A DNA stretch of 64,000 nt. Source: SIG437 sp045576235 (GTDB lineage: Bacteria > Bacillota > Clostridia > UBA1381 > UBA9506). The notes beneath the pieces are model-generated. The model was not told the origin of the DNA and searched no databases. It saw only the letters and a list, made by a program, of their open reading frames with translations. The stretch is taken from assembly GCA_045576235.1 (NCBI GenBank), contig JAZNGA010000043.1, positions 1 to 64,000 on the forward strand, given 5' to 3'. The translations under genes and the position numbers were made by a program. Shown here one piece after another: positions 1-9,111 of this stretch. Every line of letters starts with the position of its first letter. Within the stretch, counting starts at the first letter, position 1.

Positions 1-147
1 TAAATTCGGATAATTAAATCTATCTTTTAATATTTTTCACCGGGTGACAAAAAGTTCCTATTTGCCACTCTATTTTGCTATACTCTTTTTTGAAGTGAAA
101 AAATTTTAAAATTTACCCTTGACAATTCTTAGCAGGTTTAAAGAGCA

Positions 148-285
148 TTATATTTTAATATAAGATGCACATAATATTTGTCGAGGTAATTTCACTTCGT
201 TGTATTTAGGCGCAAATACTATGGGATACTTGCAATTCCATTTTGTGTGTGCTAAACTGTTTATATTTATCTGTTCTTTTTTCAT
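148..285 (-). pseudogene. IS200/IS605 TnpA N-terminal remnant
   Basis: A 45-codon frame preceded by GGAGG reads MKKEQ, then SLAHTKWNCKYPIVFAPKY. The second segment matches the conserved N-terminus of IS200-type Y1 transposases (consensus near SHTKWxCKYHIVFxPKYR). Homology stops after the PKY motif and the frame ends at a TAA. The catalytic HUH and Tyr regions are therefore missing and no transposase can be made. A TATAAT-like box (331-336, minus strand) and a hairpin (378-398) lie upstream, as expected for the 5' end of such an element. The HUH assignment rests on this short motif only. Confidence 0.62.
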
Positions 286-377
286 AGATTAAATCCTCCA
301 ATGTCTTTTTTTGACTGGCAGGTCATTTTTATTATAACATGTCGGAGGATTTTCGTTCATCGGTTAACCTTTTTTGA

Positions 378-398
378 ACCACGCGACTATCGCGTGGT
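378..398. repeat. Perfect 9-bp hairpin beside the IS200 remnant
   Basis: ACCACGCGA and TCGCGTGGT flank a 3-base loop and are followed by TTTTCG. Either this is the left-end hairpin of the decayed IS200/IS605 element, which needs subterminal hairpins for single-strand transposition, or it is a rho-independent terminator for something left of the window. The rest of 286-514 shows no coding signal. Confidence 0.5.
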
Positions 399-514
399 TT
401 TCGTTATACAACAAAAAGTATAGATATTTTTCAATAACTGTACTTATTTTTCTCTCAATCGGCTTATTGGGGAAACATCCTTTTGAAAAACACGCCTTGG
501 CACACCTTTTTCTG

Positions 515-1294
515 TTAAAATCTTAAATCTTTAAATCCCATATACTTCGCAATACGTTCATATTCCTCAAATTTGTAGCAAAGTGTGTTTGCCGAATGGC
601 TGTCACTGGAAAGGATAACCTTTCCGCCTTTTTCAGCAATGTATTTAAGAAACTGCATCTCAGGATATGCCTCTGTTCGGTATCCACGCGAAATTGCACC
701 TGTATTTATTTCAAAGGGTTTTCCGCATAAAATCAGCTTGTCTATTGCGGTCTTTGCTGTCGCAATATATCTGGGATTTTGAGTATCGAAAAGTCTGTTT
801 CCCTCGTTAAACTTGGAACACAAGTCAAAATGCCCGACAATATCTGCATCTGTTTTGTTGATTACGTCGCCCATTAAAGCAAAATATTCCTCTGCATAAG
901 TATAGTAGTCACCGCCGAAAAAGTTTGCAACATTGCTTTTAAAATCTTCTTCATCGGAATCCACTTCAAAATATTTTCCGTCTTTCTTTACATAGTGTAC
1001 AGACCCAATACGATAGTCAGTCTTTATATTTGGTTTGTCCGAAAAATAGTCCATTTCAAGCCCGCAAAGTATTGTAATTTTATCTGCATACTTTTCCTTT
1101 AGTTCGGCAATATCCTGTTCATACTTTTTGGTATCTTCAAGGGACATACAATACACATCAGAAAACGCAGTATATGCATGACCCGAAAAACCAATCCGAG
1201 TCATTTTCAAATCAATTGCGCTTCGCACCATCTCTTCAAGAGTGTTTTTGCCGTCGCAATAGGTTGAATGAACATGAAAATTCTCTAAAATCAT
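515..1294 (-). CDS. hisJ: Histidinol-phosphatase, PHP family
   Basis: 259 residues, about the length of Firmicutes PHP-type histidinol phosphatases, which remove phosphate from histidinol phosphate in the penultimate step of histidine synthesis. The metal-binding PHP signature HVHSTYCDG is at residues 7-15, a second histidine is in GFSGHA near 40, an acidic ligand is in GLEMDY near 79, and SSDSH is near 231. It is the last gene of the his operon and its ATG overlaps the hisIE stop by 4 bases. The operon has no HAD-type phosphatase, which supports this role. Confidence 0.9.
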   Translation of the reverse strand: MILENFHVHSTYCDGKNTLEEMVRSAIDLKMTRIGFSGHAYTAFSDVYCMSLEDTKKYEQDIAELKEKYADKITILCGLEMDYFSDKPNIKTDYRIGSVHYVKKDGKYFEVDSDEEDFKSNVANFFGGDYYTYAEEYFALMGDVINKTDADIVGHFDLCSKFNEGNRLFDTQNPRYIATAKTAIDKLILCGKPFEINTGAISRGYRTEAYPEMQFLKYIAEKGGKVILSSDSHSANTLCYKFEEYERIAKYMGFKDLRF

Positions 1295-1941
1295 TTTGTC
1301 ATCTTCTCCTGCTTAACCTTGTGGTCTATTACGTGACGTGATGCAAGTTCCTTGTGGATATCCTCGAGTGAAATGCCCATCTCAATCATAAGCACCATTA
1401 CATGATAGCAAAGGTCAGCAATCTCATAAATCGTTTCCTTTTTGTCATCGGCTTTTGCAGCAATAATAACCTCAGTATTCTCCTCGCCCACCTTTTTGAG
1501 AATTTTGTCAATACCCTTTTCAAAAAGGTATGTGGTGTAGGAGCCTTTCTTCTTTTCAACTTTTCTGCCGATAAGCAAATCCATCAAGCCCTGAAGTGAA
1601 AATTCGTGCAAATCTCCACTCTGCCAAAGCTCCTTTGTAAAGCAGGAATCTGTGCCTGTATGGCAGGCAGGACCATCCTTTTCAACCATAACAACAAGAG
1701 CATCATTATCGCAGTCTGCGGTAATCGAAACAATATGCTGATAGTTACCACTTGTTTCGCCCTTAAGCCACAATTCCTGTCTTGAACGGCTCCAGAAGCA
1801 AGTCAAACCCTTTTCTACTGAAATTTCAAGACTCTCGCGGTTCATATATGCAAGGGTCAGCACCTTTTTGGTTACCGAATCCACAACTATGGCAGGTATC
1901 AGCCCTTTTTCATCAAATTTAAGTTTGTCAATATTAAGCAT
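1291..1941 (-). CDS. hisIE: Bifunctional phosphoribosyl-AMP cyclohydrolase / phosphoribosyl-ATP pyrophosphatase
   Basis: 216 residues. The N-terminal HisI part (about 1-112) opens the purine ring of PR-AMP; its zinc and substrate residues are visible as CFWSRSRQELWLKGETSGN, ADCDNDA and CHTG. The C-terminal HisE part (about 113-205) hydrolyses PR-ATP and contains the acidic helix pattern KKVGEENTEVIIAAK and YEIADLCYH. Both halves are complete, so steps 2 and 3 of the pathway come from one chain. The stop overlaps hisJ and hisF lies 12 bases upstream. Confidence 0.95.
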   Translation of the reverse strand: MLNIDKLKFDEKGLIPAIVVDSVTKKVLTLAYMNRESLEISVEKGLTCFWSRSRQELWLKGETSGNYQHIVSITADCDNDALVVMVEKDGPACHTGTDSCFTKELWQSGDLHEFSLQGLMDLLIGRKVEKKKGSYTTYLFEKGIDKILKKVGEENTEVIIAAKADDKKETIYEIADLCYHVMVLMIEMGISLEDIHKELASRHVIDHKVKQEKMTK

Positions 1942-1953
1942 AATGTTTTCCCC

Positions 1954-2712
1954 CTATATTCTCATATCAATTCCATTGGCACGGAGTTCTGTTTTCAAAT
2001 CCTTAATTGCTACCTCACCAAAATGGAAGATTGAAGCTGCCAGTCCCGCATCAACTTTAGTTACTTTTTTGAAAAGCTCCACAAAATCAGCAATTCCGCC
2101 TGCACCACCCGATGCAATTACAGGAACAGGCACCGCGTTGCAAACAGCATCAAGCATTTCAAGATCAAACCCTTTTTTCACGCCGTCGGTATCAATGGAA
2201 TTCAGCACCACTTCACCGGCACCATTTGCTACACAGCGTTTTATCCACTCAACAGCCTCCATTCCCGTGTTCTCTCTGCCACCCTTGGCAAAAACACGGA
2301 ACACTCCGTCAACCCTCTTTACGTCTGCAGAAATTACAACACACTGGTCACCATAACGCTTTGCCGCATCATAAATAAGCTGAGGATTTTTTATTGCACC
2401 CGAATTCACACTTACCTTGTCAGCACCACATTTGAGAACACGGTCAAAATCATCAAGTGTGTTTATGCCACCACCTACGGTAAGAGGAATAAAAATGGTT
2501 TTTGCAACCTCTTTAAGTATATCTGTAAACAGGGCTCTGCCTTCAAACGATGCTGTTATGTCATAAAAAACCAGTTCATCAGCACCGTTATCGCTGTAAT
2601 GCTTTGCAAGCTGCACGGGATGCGAAACATCCGACACTCCTTCAAAATTTACTCCTTTAACCACTCTACCGTCGCGAACGTCAAGGCATGGAATTATTCT
2701 TTTTGTTATCAT
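1954..2712 (-). CDS. hisF: Imidazole glycerol phosphate synthase, cyclase subunit
   Basis: 252 residues, the standard size of this (beta/alpha)8 barrel. HisF receives ammonia from HisH and converts PRFAR to IGP and AICAR. The start RIIPCLDVRDGRVVKG supplies the first catalytic aspartate (Asp11 type), ISADVKR the mid-barrel strand, and NSIDTDG the second catalytic aspartate near residue 130. The phosphate-binding ASGGAG loop is also present. It overlaps hisA by 4 bases. Confidence 0.97.
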   Translation of the reverse strand: MITKRIIPCLDVRDGRVVKGVNFEGVSDVSHPVQLAKHYSDNGADELVFYDITASFEGRALFTDILKEVAKTIFIPLTVGGGINTLDDFDRVLKCGADKVSVNSGAIKNPQLIYDAAKRYGDQCVVISADVKRVDGVFRVFAKGGRENTGMEAVEWIKRCVANGAGEVVLNSIDTDGVKKGFDLEMLDAVCNAVPVPVIASGGAGGIADFVELFKKVTKVDAGLAASIFHFGEVAIKDLKTELRANGIDMRI

Positions 2713-3422
2713 TCTGCCACCTCTATTGCCTCTTTCAATGAAATTGCGTTTGTATAATATGCCTTACCGATAATCGCACCATAAAGGTTCATTTTAGCTA
2801 AGACCTTTACATCATCAATGGTAGAAACACCACCAGATGCCACTATCTGCATATTGAATTTTTCTGAAAGTTCCTTGTATAATTCACGGTTTGTTCCCTG
2901 CATTGCACCGTCCTTTGAAACATCTGTGCATATAAGAGTTTTAACGCCTAAATTCTGCATTTCATCACAGAATTCAAAGCAGGTATACTGTGATTTTTCT
3001 GTCCATCCTTTGATTGCAACATAACCGTCCTTTATATCTGCACCAACAGCAATCCTTCCGCCGTATTTATCAACAGCTGCCTTTACAAATTCCGTATTCT
3101 GGACTGCCGCTGTACCAAGAATTACTCTGTCAATTCCCGCACCGATATACACATCAATAACATCCATGCTGCGTATACCACCGCCGATTTCTACAAAAAG
3201 TCCTGTCTTTTCGGCAACCTGACGCACAATATCAATATTGGGAGTTCCGCCATTTTTTGCCCCCTCAAGGTCAACCATATGTATATGACTTGCACCCAAT
3301 GATTCAAATTCGTATGCAATCTCGATGGGGTTTTCACTGTATACTGTCATTTTATCATATTCGCCACGGAGAAGGCGTACCGCCTTTCCCTCATATAAAT
3401 CTATTGCAGGAAAAATATACAT
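2709..3422 (-). CDS. hisA: ProFAR isomerase
   Basis: 237 residues. HisA isomerises ProFAR to PRFAR and is homologous to HisF. FPAIDLYEGKAVRL at the N-terminus holds the catalytic Asp, CTDVSKDG near residue 130 holds the second Asp, and VEIGGGIRS and ASGGVS are the two phosphate loops. The trpF-fused variants of this family are longer, so this is a simple HisA. The ATG sits 3 bases after the hisH stop. Confidence 0.96.
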   Translation of the reverse strand: MYIFPAIDLYEGKAVRLLRGEYDKMTVYSENPIEIAYEFESLGASHIHMVDLEGAKNGGTPNIDIVRQVAEKTGLFVEIGGGIRSMDVIDVYIGAGIDRVILGTAAVQNTEFVKAAVDKYGGRIAVGADIKDGYVAIKGWTEKSQYTCFEFCDEMQNLGVKTLICTDVSKDGAMQGTNRELYKELSEKFNMQIVASGGVSTIDDVKVLAKMNLYGAIIGKAYYTNAISLKEAIEVAE

Positions 3423-3425
3423 ATC

Positions 3426-4046
3426 CTATTCCCCCTTCATCTCGCAGAATGCTTTAAGAATTTTCAAGCCAACATCACCGCTTTTTTCAGGATGGAACTG
3501 ACATCCGCAGACATTACCTTGTGCAACAGCCGCCGTAAGGTCAGCGCCGTATTCTGCAGTTGCAATAACCGATTCTTCACATTTTGCACCGTAGTATGAA
3601 TGAACAAAATAAACAAAGTCACCGTCGTTTATATACTTAAAAATCTCATGCTTATCTCCGTTAAATTTTAGTGCATTCCAGCCAATATGGGGAATTTTCA
3701 AGGCCTTTGGAATAACTTCATCAATGGAACGAACCTCGCCCCTGATAAGACCCAACCCCTGATGCTCACCATACTCAAAACTTTTATCGAGGAGCATCTG
3801 CATACCAAGACAAATTCCCATAATAGGCTTTCCTTTTGCCGCCTCATCTTTAACTACTTTATCAAGGTCTGTTTCCCGGAGCTTTCTTACAGCATCTTCA
3901 AAAGCACCAACACCGGGGAGAATAATCTTTTCGGCCGAACGCATAACATCCGCATCCCCTGTAACCACGATTTCAGCACCAATTGCCTCCATTGAGCTTT
4001 TAAGAGAAAACAGATTTCCTACTCCGTAATCAACAATTGCTACCAT
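3426..4046 (-). CDS. hisH: Imidazole glycerol phosphate synthase, glutaminase subunit
   Basis: 206 residues, class I glutamine amidotransferase. The triad is visible: nucleophile Cys in GICLGMQ (about residue 78) and His and Glu in FHPEKS (about 184-186). It supplies ammonia to HisF through the subunit interface. The start VAIVDYGVGNLFSL is typical of the family. It lies between hisB (2-base gap) and hisA. Confidence 0.96.
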   Translation of the reverse strand: MVAIVDYGVGNLFSLKSSMEAIGAEIVVTGDADVMRSAEKIILPGVGAFEDAVRKLRETDLDKVVKDEAAKGKPIMGICLGMQMLLDKSFEYGEHQGLGLIRGEVRSIDEVIPKALKIPHIGWNALKFNGDKHEIFKYINDGDFVYFVHSYYGAKCEESVIATAEYGADLTAAVAQGNVCGCQFHPEKSGDVGLKILKAFCEMKGE

Positions 4047-4048
4047 AT

Positions 4049-4636
4049 TTAAAGTACTCCTTTTGTTGAAGGGATTTCGTTTTCAAAGCCAACCTCAACA
4101 GCCACTGCCTGACGAAATGCTCGGCCTGCAGCTTTGAAAGCCCCCTCAATAATATGATGAGAATTTGTTCCCGAAAGCTGGATAAAATGCAGAGTGCAAG
4201 CAGCCTCTCTTACAAATGCAAGCCAGAATTCTTCCACAAGTTCTGTGTCAAATGTACCAACTTTTGCAGTTGGAATTTCAAGCTTGTATGAAAGCCCCGA
4301 ACGGCCTGAAAGGTCAACTGCTGATATAATCAGAGCCTCATCCATAGGCAGAATCATATTGCCGTAGCGGATAATACCCATCTTATCACCCAGAGCATCA
4401 GCAAAGGTCTTACCAAGACAAATGCCCACATCCTCAACAGTATGATGGTCATCAACCTGAGTGTCGCCGTTGCACTTTATGTTTAAATCAAATCTGCCGT
4501 GCTTTGCAAATAATGTCAGCATATGGTCAAGGAAGCCGCAACCTGTGTCAATTTCACTTTTGCCTGTTCCGTCAAGGTTGAGGCTAAGTACAATCTGTGT
4601 TTCGTTTGTATCTCTTTTTATTTCACTTACTCTCAT
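4049..4636 (-). CDS. hisB: Imidazoleglycerol-phosphate dehydratase
   Basis: 195 residues, monofunctional and lacking the phosphatase domain of the enterobacterial fusion. The two manganese-binding histidine clusters are present as DDHHTVED near residue 64 and SHHIIEG near 160, and DTGCGFLDHML is near 30. This agrees with a separate HisJ performing the phosphatase step. It abuts hisC with no gap. Confidence 0.96.
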   Translation of the reverse strand: MRVSEIKRDTNETQIVLSLNLDGTGKSEIDTGCGFLDHMLTLFAKHGRFDLNIKCNGDTQVDDHHTVEDVGICLGKTFADALGDKMGIIRYGNMILPMDEALIISAVDLSGRSGLSYKLEIPTAKVGTFDTELVEEFWLAFVREAACTLHFIQLSGTNSHHIIEGAFKAAGRAFRQAVAVEVGFENEIPSTKGVL

Positions 4637-5698
4637 TTATCTATCCTCCAGAATTTTCTCTACTACAGCAAGAAATTTATCCATCTGTTCTCTTGTTCCG
4701 ACAGTTATACGATTATATTCGCAAATTCTCTCTCCCGTGAAATGACGAACAATGATACCATTTTCACGCAATTTTGTGTATATATCCAAACCCGACATCA
4801 ACGGATGCTTTGCAAAAATAAAGTTGGCGGTTGAAGGTGTCATAACAAAGCCCATTTCTTTGAGCTTTTTTATTGTATATTCACGGTTTTCACAAATAAT
4901 ACGGCAGTTTTCTTTTGTATATTCTTCGTCCTCAAGAGCACCTATTCCTGCCGCCATGGTCATACTGTTGATGTTGTATGGATTTGTTGAATACTTGATT
5001 GTATTTAAATCCTGGATAATTTCCTTGGATGAAACGCCAAAGCCAAGTCTTGCCCCTGCCATCGAACGGGATTTTGAAAATGTTCCCGTTACCAGCAGGT
5101 TGTCGTATTTTTCAACAAGACGAATAGCACTTTTATTGCCAAAATCCACATAGGCCTCGTCAATCACCACGATGTTGTCAGGATTGCTTTTTACAATTTT
5201 CTCGATCTCGTCAAGGCTTAAGGCGATACCCGTTGGTGCATTGGGATTCGCAATTACAATTGTTTTATTTATCCCAATATAGTCAGAAACCCTTATCCTG
5301 AACCCCTCATCAACAGGAATTTCCTCATAGGGAATGTTTGAAAGCTGTGCAAACACAGGATAAAATCCGTATGTTATATCAGGGAACACTATGGGATTAT
5401 CTTTGTCACTGTATGCCATAAATGCAAAGTTCAAAATCTCATCAGAACCATTTGTCATAAGCACCTGCTCGGGCTTAACGCCAAGAATTTCTGCCATTCT
5501 CTCAGTCAACTCACCGCAAGTAGGGTCAGAATACAGTTCCAAGCGTTCTGCCGCCTCTGCCGCCCCTTTAATAGCTTTGGGAGATGGAGGAAATGGTGAT
5601 TCGTTGGTATTAAGCTTTACAAGATTTAAGATTTTAGGCTGTTCTCCCGGAGTGTATGGTGTTAATGCATCAAATTTGTTACTGAAAAATCTGCTCAT
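4637..5698 (-). CDS. hisC: Histidinol-phosphate aminotransferase
   Basis: 353 residues, PLP-dependent fold-type I aminotransferase acting on imidazole acetol phosphate. The Schiff-base lysine is in GTFSKSRSMAGARLG (about residue 210), the Asp/Tyr PLP contacts are in VIDEAYVDF, and the C-terminal substrate arginine is in NRITVGT. Length and position between hisD and hisB support HisC rather than a paralogous aromatic aminotransferase. Confidence 0.94.
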   Translation of the reverse strand: MSRFFSNKFDALTPYTPGEQPKILNLVKLNTNESPFPPSPKAIKGAAEAAERLELYSDPTCGELTERMAEILGVKPEQVLMTNGSDEILNFAFMAYSDKDNPIVFPDITYGFYPVFAQLSNIPYEEIPVDEGFRIRVSDYIGINKTIVIANPNAPTGIALSLDEIEKIVKSNPDNIVVIDEAYVDFGNKSAIRLVEKYDNLLVTGTFSKSRSMAGARLGFGVSSKEIIQDLNTIKYSTNPYNINSMTMAAGIGALEDEEYTKENCRIICENREYTIKKLKEMGFVMTPSTANFIFAKHPLMSGLDIYTKLRENGIIVRHFTGERICEYNRITVGTREQMDKFLAVVEKILEDR

Positions 5699-5710
5699 AT
5701 CCTTAACTCC

Positions 5711-6985
5711 TTAATCTTCAATTCTTATTGTGGCACTTTTAGCATGGGCTGTCAAACCTTCCTTTTGAGCAAAGAAGGAAACATCGTCGGCAACTCGCTT
5801 TAATGCATCATAGGTGTAGTATGTATACTGTGTTTTCTTTACAAAATCGTCAACCGACAAGGGGCTTGAGAACTTTGCAGTTCCGCTTGTTGGAAGTGTA
5901 TGGTTTGCCCCTGCAAGATAGTCACCCAGAGCCTCGGGGCAATTTCTGCCCATAAAGATTGAGCCTGCATGACGAATTCCGTCAAGGTAATCAAACGGAT
6001 TATCCACACATAATTCAAGATGCTCGGGAGCGATTTCATTGGATATCTCAATAGCCGCATCAAGAGTGTCGGCAACAATAATCTTGCCGTTGGCATCAAT
6101 CGACTTTCGAGCAATTTCACTACGTTCAAGAAGAGGTATCTGAACTTCAAGTTCTTTCTGAACAGCCAACGCCAAATCCATTGAATCGGTAACAAGCACA
6201 GCACTTGCCAGAACATCGTGCTCAGCCTGAGAGAGCAAATCTGCCGCAACATAACGCGGATTGCTCTTTCCGTCAGCAACAACTAAAATCTCACTTGGGC
6301 CTGCAATCATATCAATGGAAACTATGCCGTATACCTGACGTTTTGCTTCGGCAACAAAAGCATTACCGGGTCCTACAATCTTGTCAACCTTAGGAATGGA
6401 TTCTGTACCGTATGCCAATGCCGCAACAGCCTGAGCACCGCCAACCTTAAAAACTCGGTCTACACCTGCAACTGATGCCGCCGCTAGTATTACAGGGTTA
6501 ATTTTACCCTCGGCATTGGGTGGTGTAACAATTACGACCTCACCAACTCCTGCAATTTTTGCAGGGATTGAATCCATCAAAACTGTTGATGGATAAGCCG
6601 CTGTTCCGCCGGGAACATACAGACCCGCACGGTCAACAGGGATAACCTTCTGTCCTGTAACAATACCATTTTCGTCATTGATTATAAAGCCATTGCGAAC
6701 TTGTTTCTCGTGAAATTTCCGTATATTCCTTGCTGCAGTTTTAAGCACTTCTAAAAATCTTGGTTCAACCTGTGCTACAGCCTCGTCAAGTTCAGCTTTT
6801 GTAACCTCAAGAGAAGAGAGTTTTGCCTTATCAAACTTTTCGCAGTATTCAAAAAGGCTTTTATCTCCATTTGTTTTTACATTCTCTATTATTTTGGTAA
6901 CAATCGCTTCAACATCCATTTCTGGTACAACACGCGCAAAAATGTCGCTGTTTGCAACCTCACCGTATTTTAAAATCTTTATCAT
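5711..6985 (-). CDS. hisD: Histidinol dehydrogenase
   Basis: 424 residues. A zinc enzyme that oxidises histidinol twice with NAD to give histidine. IAGPSEILV in mid-protein and GDYLAGANHTLPT near residue 350 carry known zinc and base residues, and PEHLEL holds the conserved Glu/His pair. Its ATG overlaps the hisG stop by 4 bases, implying translational coupling. Confidence 0.96.
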   Translation of the reverse strand: MIKILKYGEVANSDIFARVVPEMDVEAIVTKIIENVKTNGDKSLFEYCEKFDKAKLSSLEVTKAELDEAVAQVEPRFLEVLKTAARNIRKFHEKQVRNGFIINDENGIVTGQKVIPVDRAGLYVPGGTAAYPSTVLMDSIPAKIAGVGEVVIVTPPNAEGKINPVILAAASVAGVDRVFKVGGAQAVAALAYGTESIPKVDKIVGPGNAFVAEAKRQVYGIVSIDMIAGPSEILVVADGKSNPRYVAADLLSQAEHDVLASAVLVTDSMDLALAVQKELEVQIPLLERSEIARKSIDANGKIIVADTLDAAIEISNEIAPEHLELCVDNPFDYLDGIRHAGSIFMGRNCPEALGDYLAGANHTLPTSGTAKFSSPLSVDDFVKKTQYTYYTYDALKRVADDVSFFAQKEGLTAHAKSATIRIED

Positions 6986-7611
6986 TTTTTGTCCTCCATC
7001 TGGCAGGTCATACTTTTAAGTATCTTTTCAATTTGCTCGTTCTTGAATTTAAAGCTAGCTTTATTAGCAATAAGCCTTGCGCTTATGGTAACTATTTCCT
7101 CGTGAACTTCAAGATTGTTCTCCTTAAGGGTTGTTCCTGTTTCAACAATATCCACAATAACATCCGAAAGTCCTAAAATTGGAGCAATTTCAATTGAGCC
7201 ATTAAGGTGAATGATATCAATTTCACGGCCAATTGATGCATAATAATTCTTTGCAATATTGGTGAATTTGGTAGCCACTCTCAAAGTCTTTTGAGTATTA
7301 TCTCGGAAATCTTTTTTGCCGGCAACAGCCATACGGCATTTGCCTATATCAAGGTCAAGAAGTTCGTAAATATCAGGTTTGTATTCAAGCAAAATATCCT
7401 TGCCTGCAACACCGATATCAGCCGCGCCGTGTTCAACATAAATTGCAACATCCGAAGGTTTTACCCAGAAATAACGTATACCCTTTTCCTCATTTTCAAA
7501 AATTAATTTGCGGTTGTTTTCCTTGATTGAAGGACATTCAAAACCCGCCTCTTCAAACATTGCATAAACCTTTTCGCCAAGTCTGCCCTTTGGAAGTGCA
7601 ACATTAAGCAT
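6982..7611 (-). CDS. hisG: ATP phosphoribosyltransferase, short form catalytic subunit
   Basis: About 209 residues if the ATG at 7611 is used (MLNVALPKGRLG), which has GAGG about 11 bases upstream; a longer frame begins at a TTG inside hisZ. This is the short HisG form lacking the C-terminal histidine-binding domain. In bacteria of this type, activity and feedback inhibition need HisZ, encoded immediately upstream. DIVETGTTLKENNL forms the PRPP-binding loop. The start overlaps the hisZ end by 8 bases. Confidence 0.94.
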   Translation of the reverse strand: MLNVALPKGRLGEKVYAMFEEAGFECPSIKENNRKLIFENEEKGIRYFWVKPSDVAIYVEHGAADIGVAGKDILLEYKPDIYELLDLDIGKCRMAVAGKKDFRDNTQKTLRVATKFTNIAKNYYASIGREIDIIHLNGSIEIAPILGLSDVIVDIVETGTTLKENNLEVHEEIVTISARLIANKASFKFKNEQIEKILKSMTCQMEDKK

Positions 7612-8731
7612 TGTTTTCAATTTCCTCAACCTCCGTTCCGCACAATCTTACTAATCTTTTATATCTCAGTTTTTCAGGCTTTGTCTTTTGAGCAATCACC
7701 GTCTCACCTTTATCTATAAGTTCCTTTACTGCATTATTTACATCGCACAGTTTTGCATCCTCATTGTATAACAATACAGTAGCAACATCAAAATCGTGGC
7801 TATCTTCATATATTCTTTCAAGCAAATCAAGATACACCGCAAACCCGATTGCACCACTTTTGCGTGACATTTTTTTAAGAAGATTATCATACTGACCTCC
7901 CGAAAGAACACCTTCGGGAACACCATTGACAAAGCCTTTAAATACAACACCGTTGTAATATCCCATATCATTGATAACCGAAAAGTCTATTCTTACTTTA
8001 TCCACACAACCAACAAGTGTCAACATTTCTGTTATATCCTCAAGCTGCTTGATTGCATCAGAAAACTTTTCTGTCTGTGACAATGATTTAAGTTCAGCAA
8101 TCACATTATCAGGAGCACCGTAAACTGTAACCAGTTTCTTAAGAAGGTCAGTTGATTTTTCGTCTATACCTTCTGCAGTACATACTGCGCCAATGCCACC
8201 CACATTCTTCTCACCCAATGCTTTCAGCAAAGCCGCCTTGCCATTTGATGAAATTTCTATACCTTCCATTGCCTGAGATACAATTCCCATATGAGATATA
8301 TCCAATATATAATCATCGGTTATACATTCAAGGCTTTTTGCCGCAAGCATTACAACCTCACAGATGCAATAATCATCTATATCGCCGATTGCCTCAAGTC
8401 CTGTCTGCATAATCTCTTTAAAAGCCCTTGTTTCTGTTGAGGCGCGATAAACATTTTCATTGTAATACATCTTCTGCACATTACCTGTGTCCTCGCGGCT
8501 ATTTTTAATAATAGAAAGGGTTACGTCTGGCTTAAGTGCCATAAGTTTGCCGTCAACATCAGTAAATGTAATAATATTTTCAGAAACAAGAAAATCCTTG
8601 TTGCGTACATAAAGGTCATATTCCTCAAACTTGCTCATACGGTATTTCATATATCCGTACTTTGAATACAGTTCACGCAGCCTGAATATTATCTTTTCGT
8701 CATTTTCCAAAACCGAATTTATATTATTCAT
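7604..8731 (-). CDS. hisZ: ATP phosphoribosyltransferase regulatory subunit
   Basis: About 375 residues from the ATG at 8731, two bases after the stop of the upstream regulator. HisZ is a histidyl-tRNA synthetase-like protein that has lost aminoacylation and allosterically controls short HisG. Class II motif-2-like features (YYNENVYR) and SGGQYDNLL are visible, but there is no tRNA-anticodon domain. A seven-codon longer start exists but lacks a better ribosome site. Confidence 0.9.
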   Translation of the reverse strand: MNNINSVLENDEKIIFRLRELYSKYGYMKYRMSKFEEYDLYVRNKDFLVSENIITFTDVDGKLMALKPDVTLSIIKNSREDTGNVQKMYYNENVYRASTETRAFKEIMQTGLEAIGDIDDYCICEVVMLAAKSLECITDDYILDISHMGIVSQAMEGIEISSNGKAALLKALGEKNVGGIGAVCTAEGIDEKSTDLLKKLVTVYGAPDNVIAELKSLSQTEKFSDAIKQLEDITEMLTLVGCVDKVRIDFSVINDMGYYNGVVFKGFVNGVPEGVLSGGQYDNLLKKMSRKSGAIGFAVYLDLLERIYEDSHDFDVATVLLYNEDAKLCDVNNAVKELIDKGETVIAQKTKPEKLRYKRLVRLCGTEVEEIENNA

Positions 8732-8732
8732 T

Positions 8733-9029
8733 TTATTCTGCCTCGCTTTCATAAAGTTTTATAAGAGCTTTCTTGTATCCGTCGCTGCCATAGTTAAGGC
8801 ATTTATTTACACGGCTGATTGTTGCTGTGCTCGCACCCGTATCCTTTGAAATCTCAATATAACTTTTGTGCTGATGCAACATCTCTGCAACCTGAAGTCT
8901 TTGTGACATATCCTGAATTTCCTTTATCGTGCAGATATCCTCGAAAAAACTCAAAGCCTCTTCCTTTGTTTCAAGTTTCATGATTACTTCCATCAATCTT
9001 TCAAGCTCGGGAGTATATATCTTTGCCAT
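8733..9029 (-). CDS. TrpR/YerC-family transcriptional regulator, probable his operon repressor
   Basis: 98 residues from the ATG at 9029, which has AAGGATG at suitable spacing; an ATG eight codons earlier is less well placed. The sequence has the TrpR-type helix-turn-helix: RLQVAEMLHQ, then YIEISKDTGASTATISRVN. Family members (YerC/YecD, called HisR in some regulon reconstructions) bind short dyads. It is the first gene of the his operon, and an imperfect palindrome covers the operon's -10 box, so autoregulation and histidine-dependent control are inferred. No ligand residue can be assigned from sequence alone. Confidence 0.8.
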   Translation of the reverse strand: MAKIYTPELERLMEVIMKLETKEEALSFFEDICTIKEIQDMSQRLQVAEMLHQHKSYIEISKDTGASTATISRVNKCLNYGSDGYKKALIKLYESEAE

Positions 9030-9054
9030 AATTTTCACATCCTTACAAATCATA

Positions 9055-9078
9055 CTTTAGTATTTTACCATAGTAAAG
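9055..9078. promoter_or_regulatory. Candidate operator over the his promoter
   Basis: CTTTAGTA and TAGTAAAG form an imperfect 24-base dyad (7 of 8 arm positions match) that covers the minus-strand -10 box and the likely start of transcription. This is where a TrpR-type repressor would block RNA polymerase. That the regulator encoded directly downstream is the binder is inference. Confidence 0.45.
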
Positions 9079-9090
9079 CAATAAAGTCAA
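9062..9090 (-). promoter_or_regulatory. Sigma-A promoter of the his operon
   Basis: On the minus strand TTGACT (9085-9090), a 17-base spacer and TAAAAT (9062-9067) form a near-consensus promoter. Transcription would start near 9055, leaving a leader of about 26 bases before the regulator ATG. That is too short for a T-box or attenuator. Confidence 0.75.
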
Positions 9091-9111
9091 TAGATAAACC
9101 CAACATTTATT

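Noticed and set aside
1868..2356. 162-codon plus-strand frame opposite hisF
   Set aside because: Ser/Pro-rich antisense translation of a well-conserved hisF; no start signal.
5839..6282. Alternate minus-strand frame inside hisD
   Set aside because: Shares the region with conserved HisD motifs; Leu/Arg-rich shadow composition.
9029..9090. T-box or histidine attenuator before the his operon
   Set aside because: The predicted leader is about 26 bases, with no stem, specifier loop or His-rich leader peptide.
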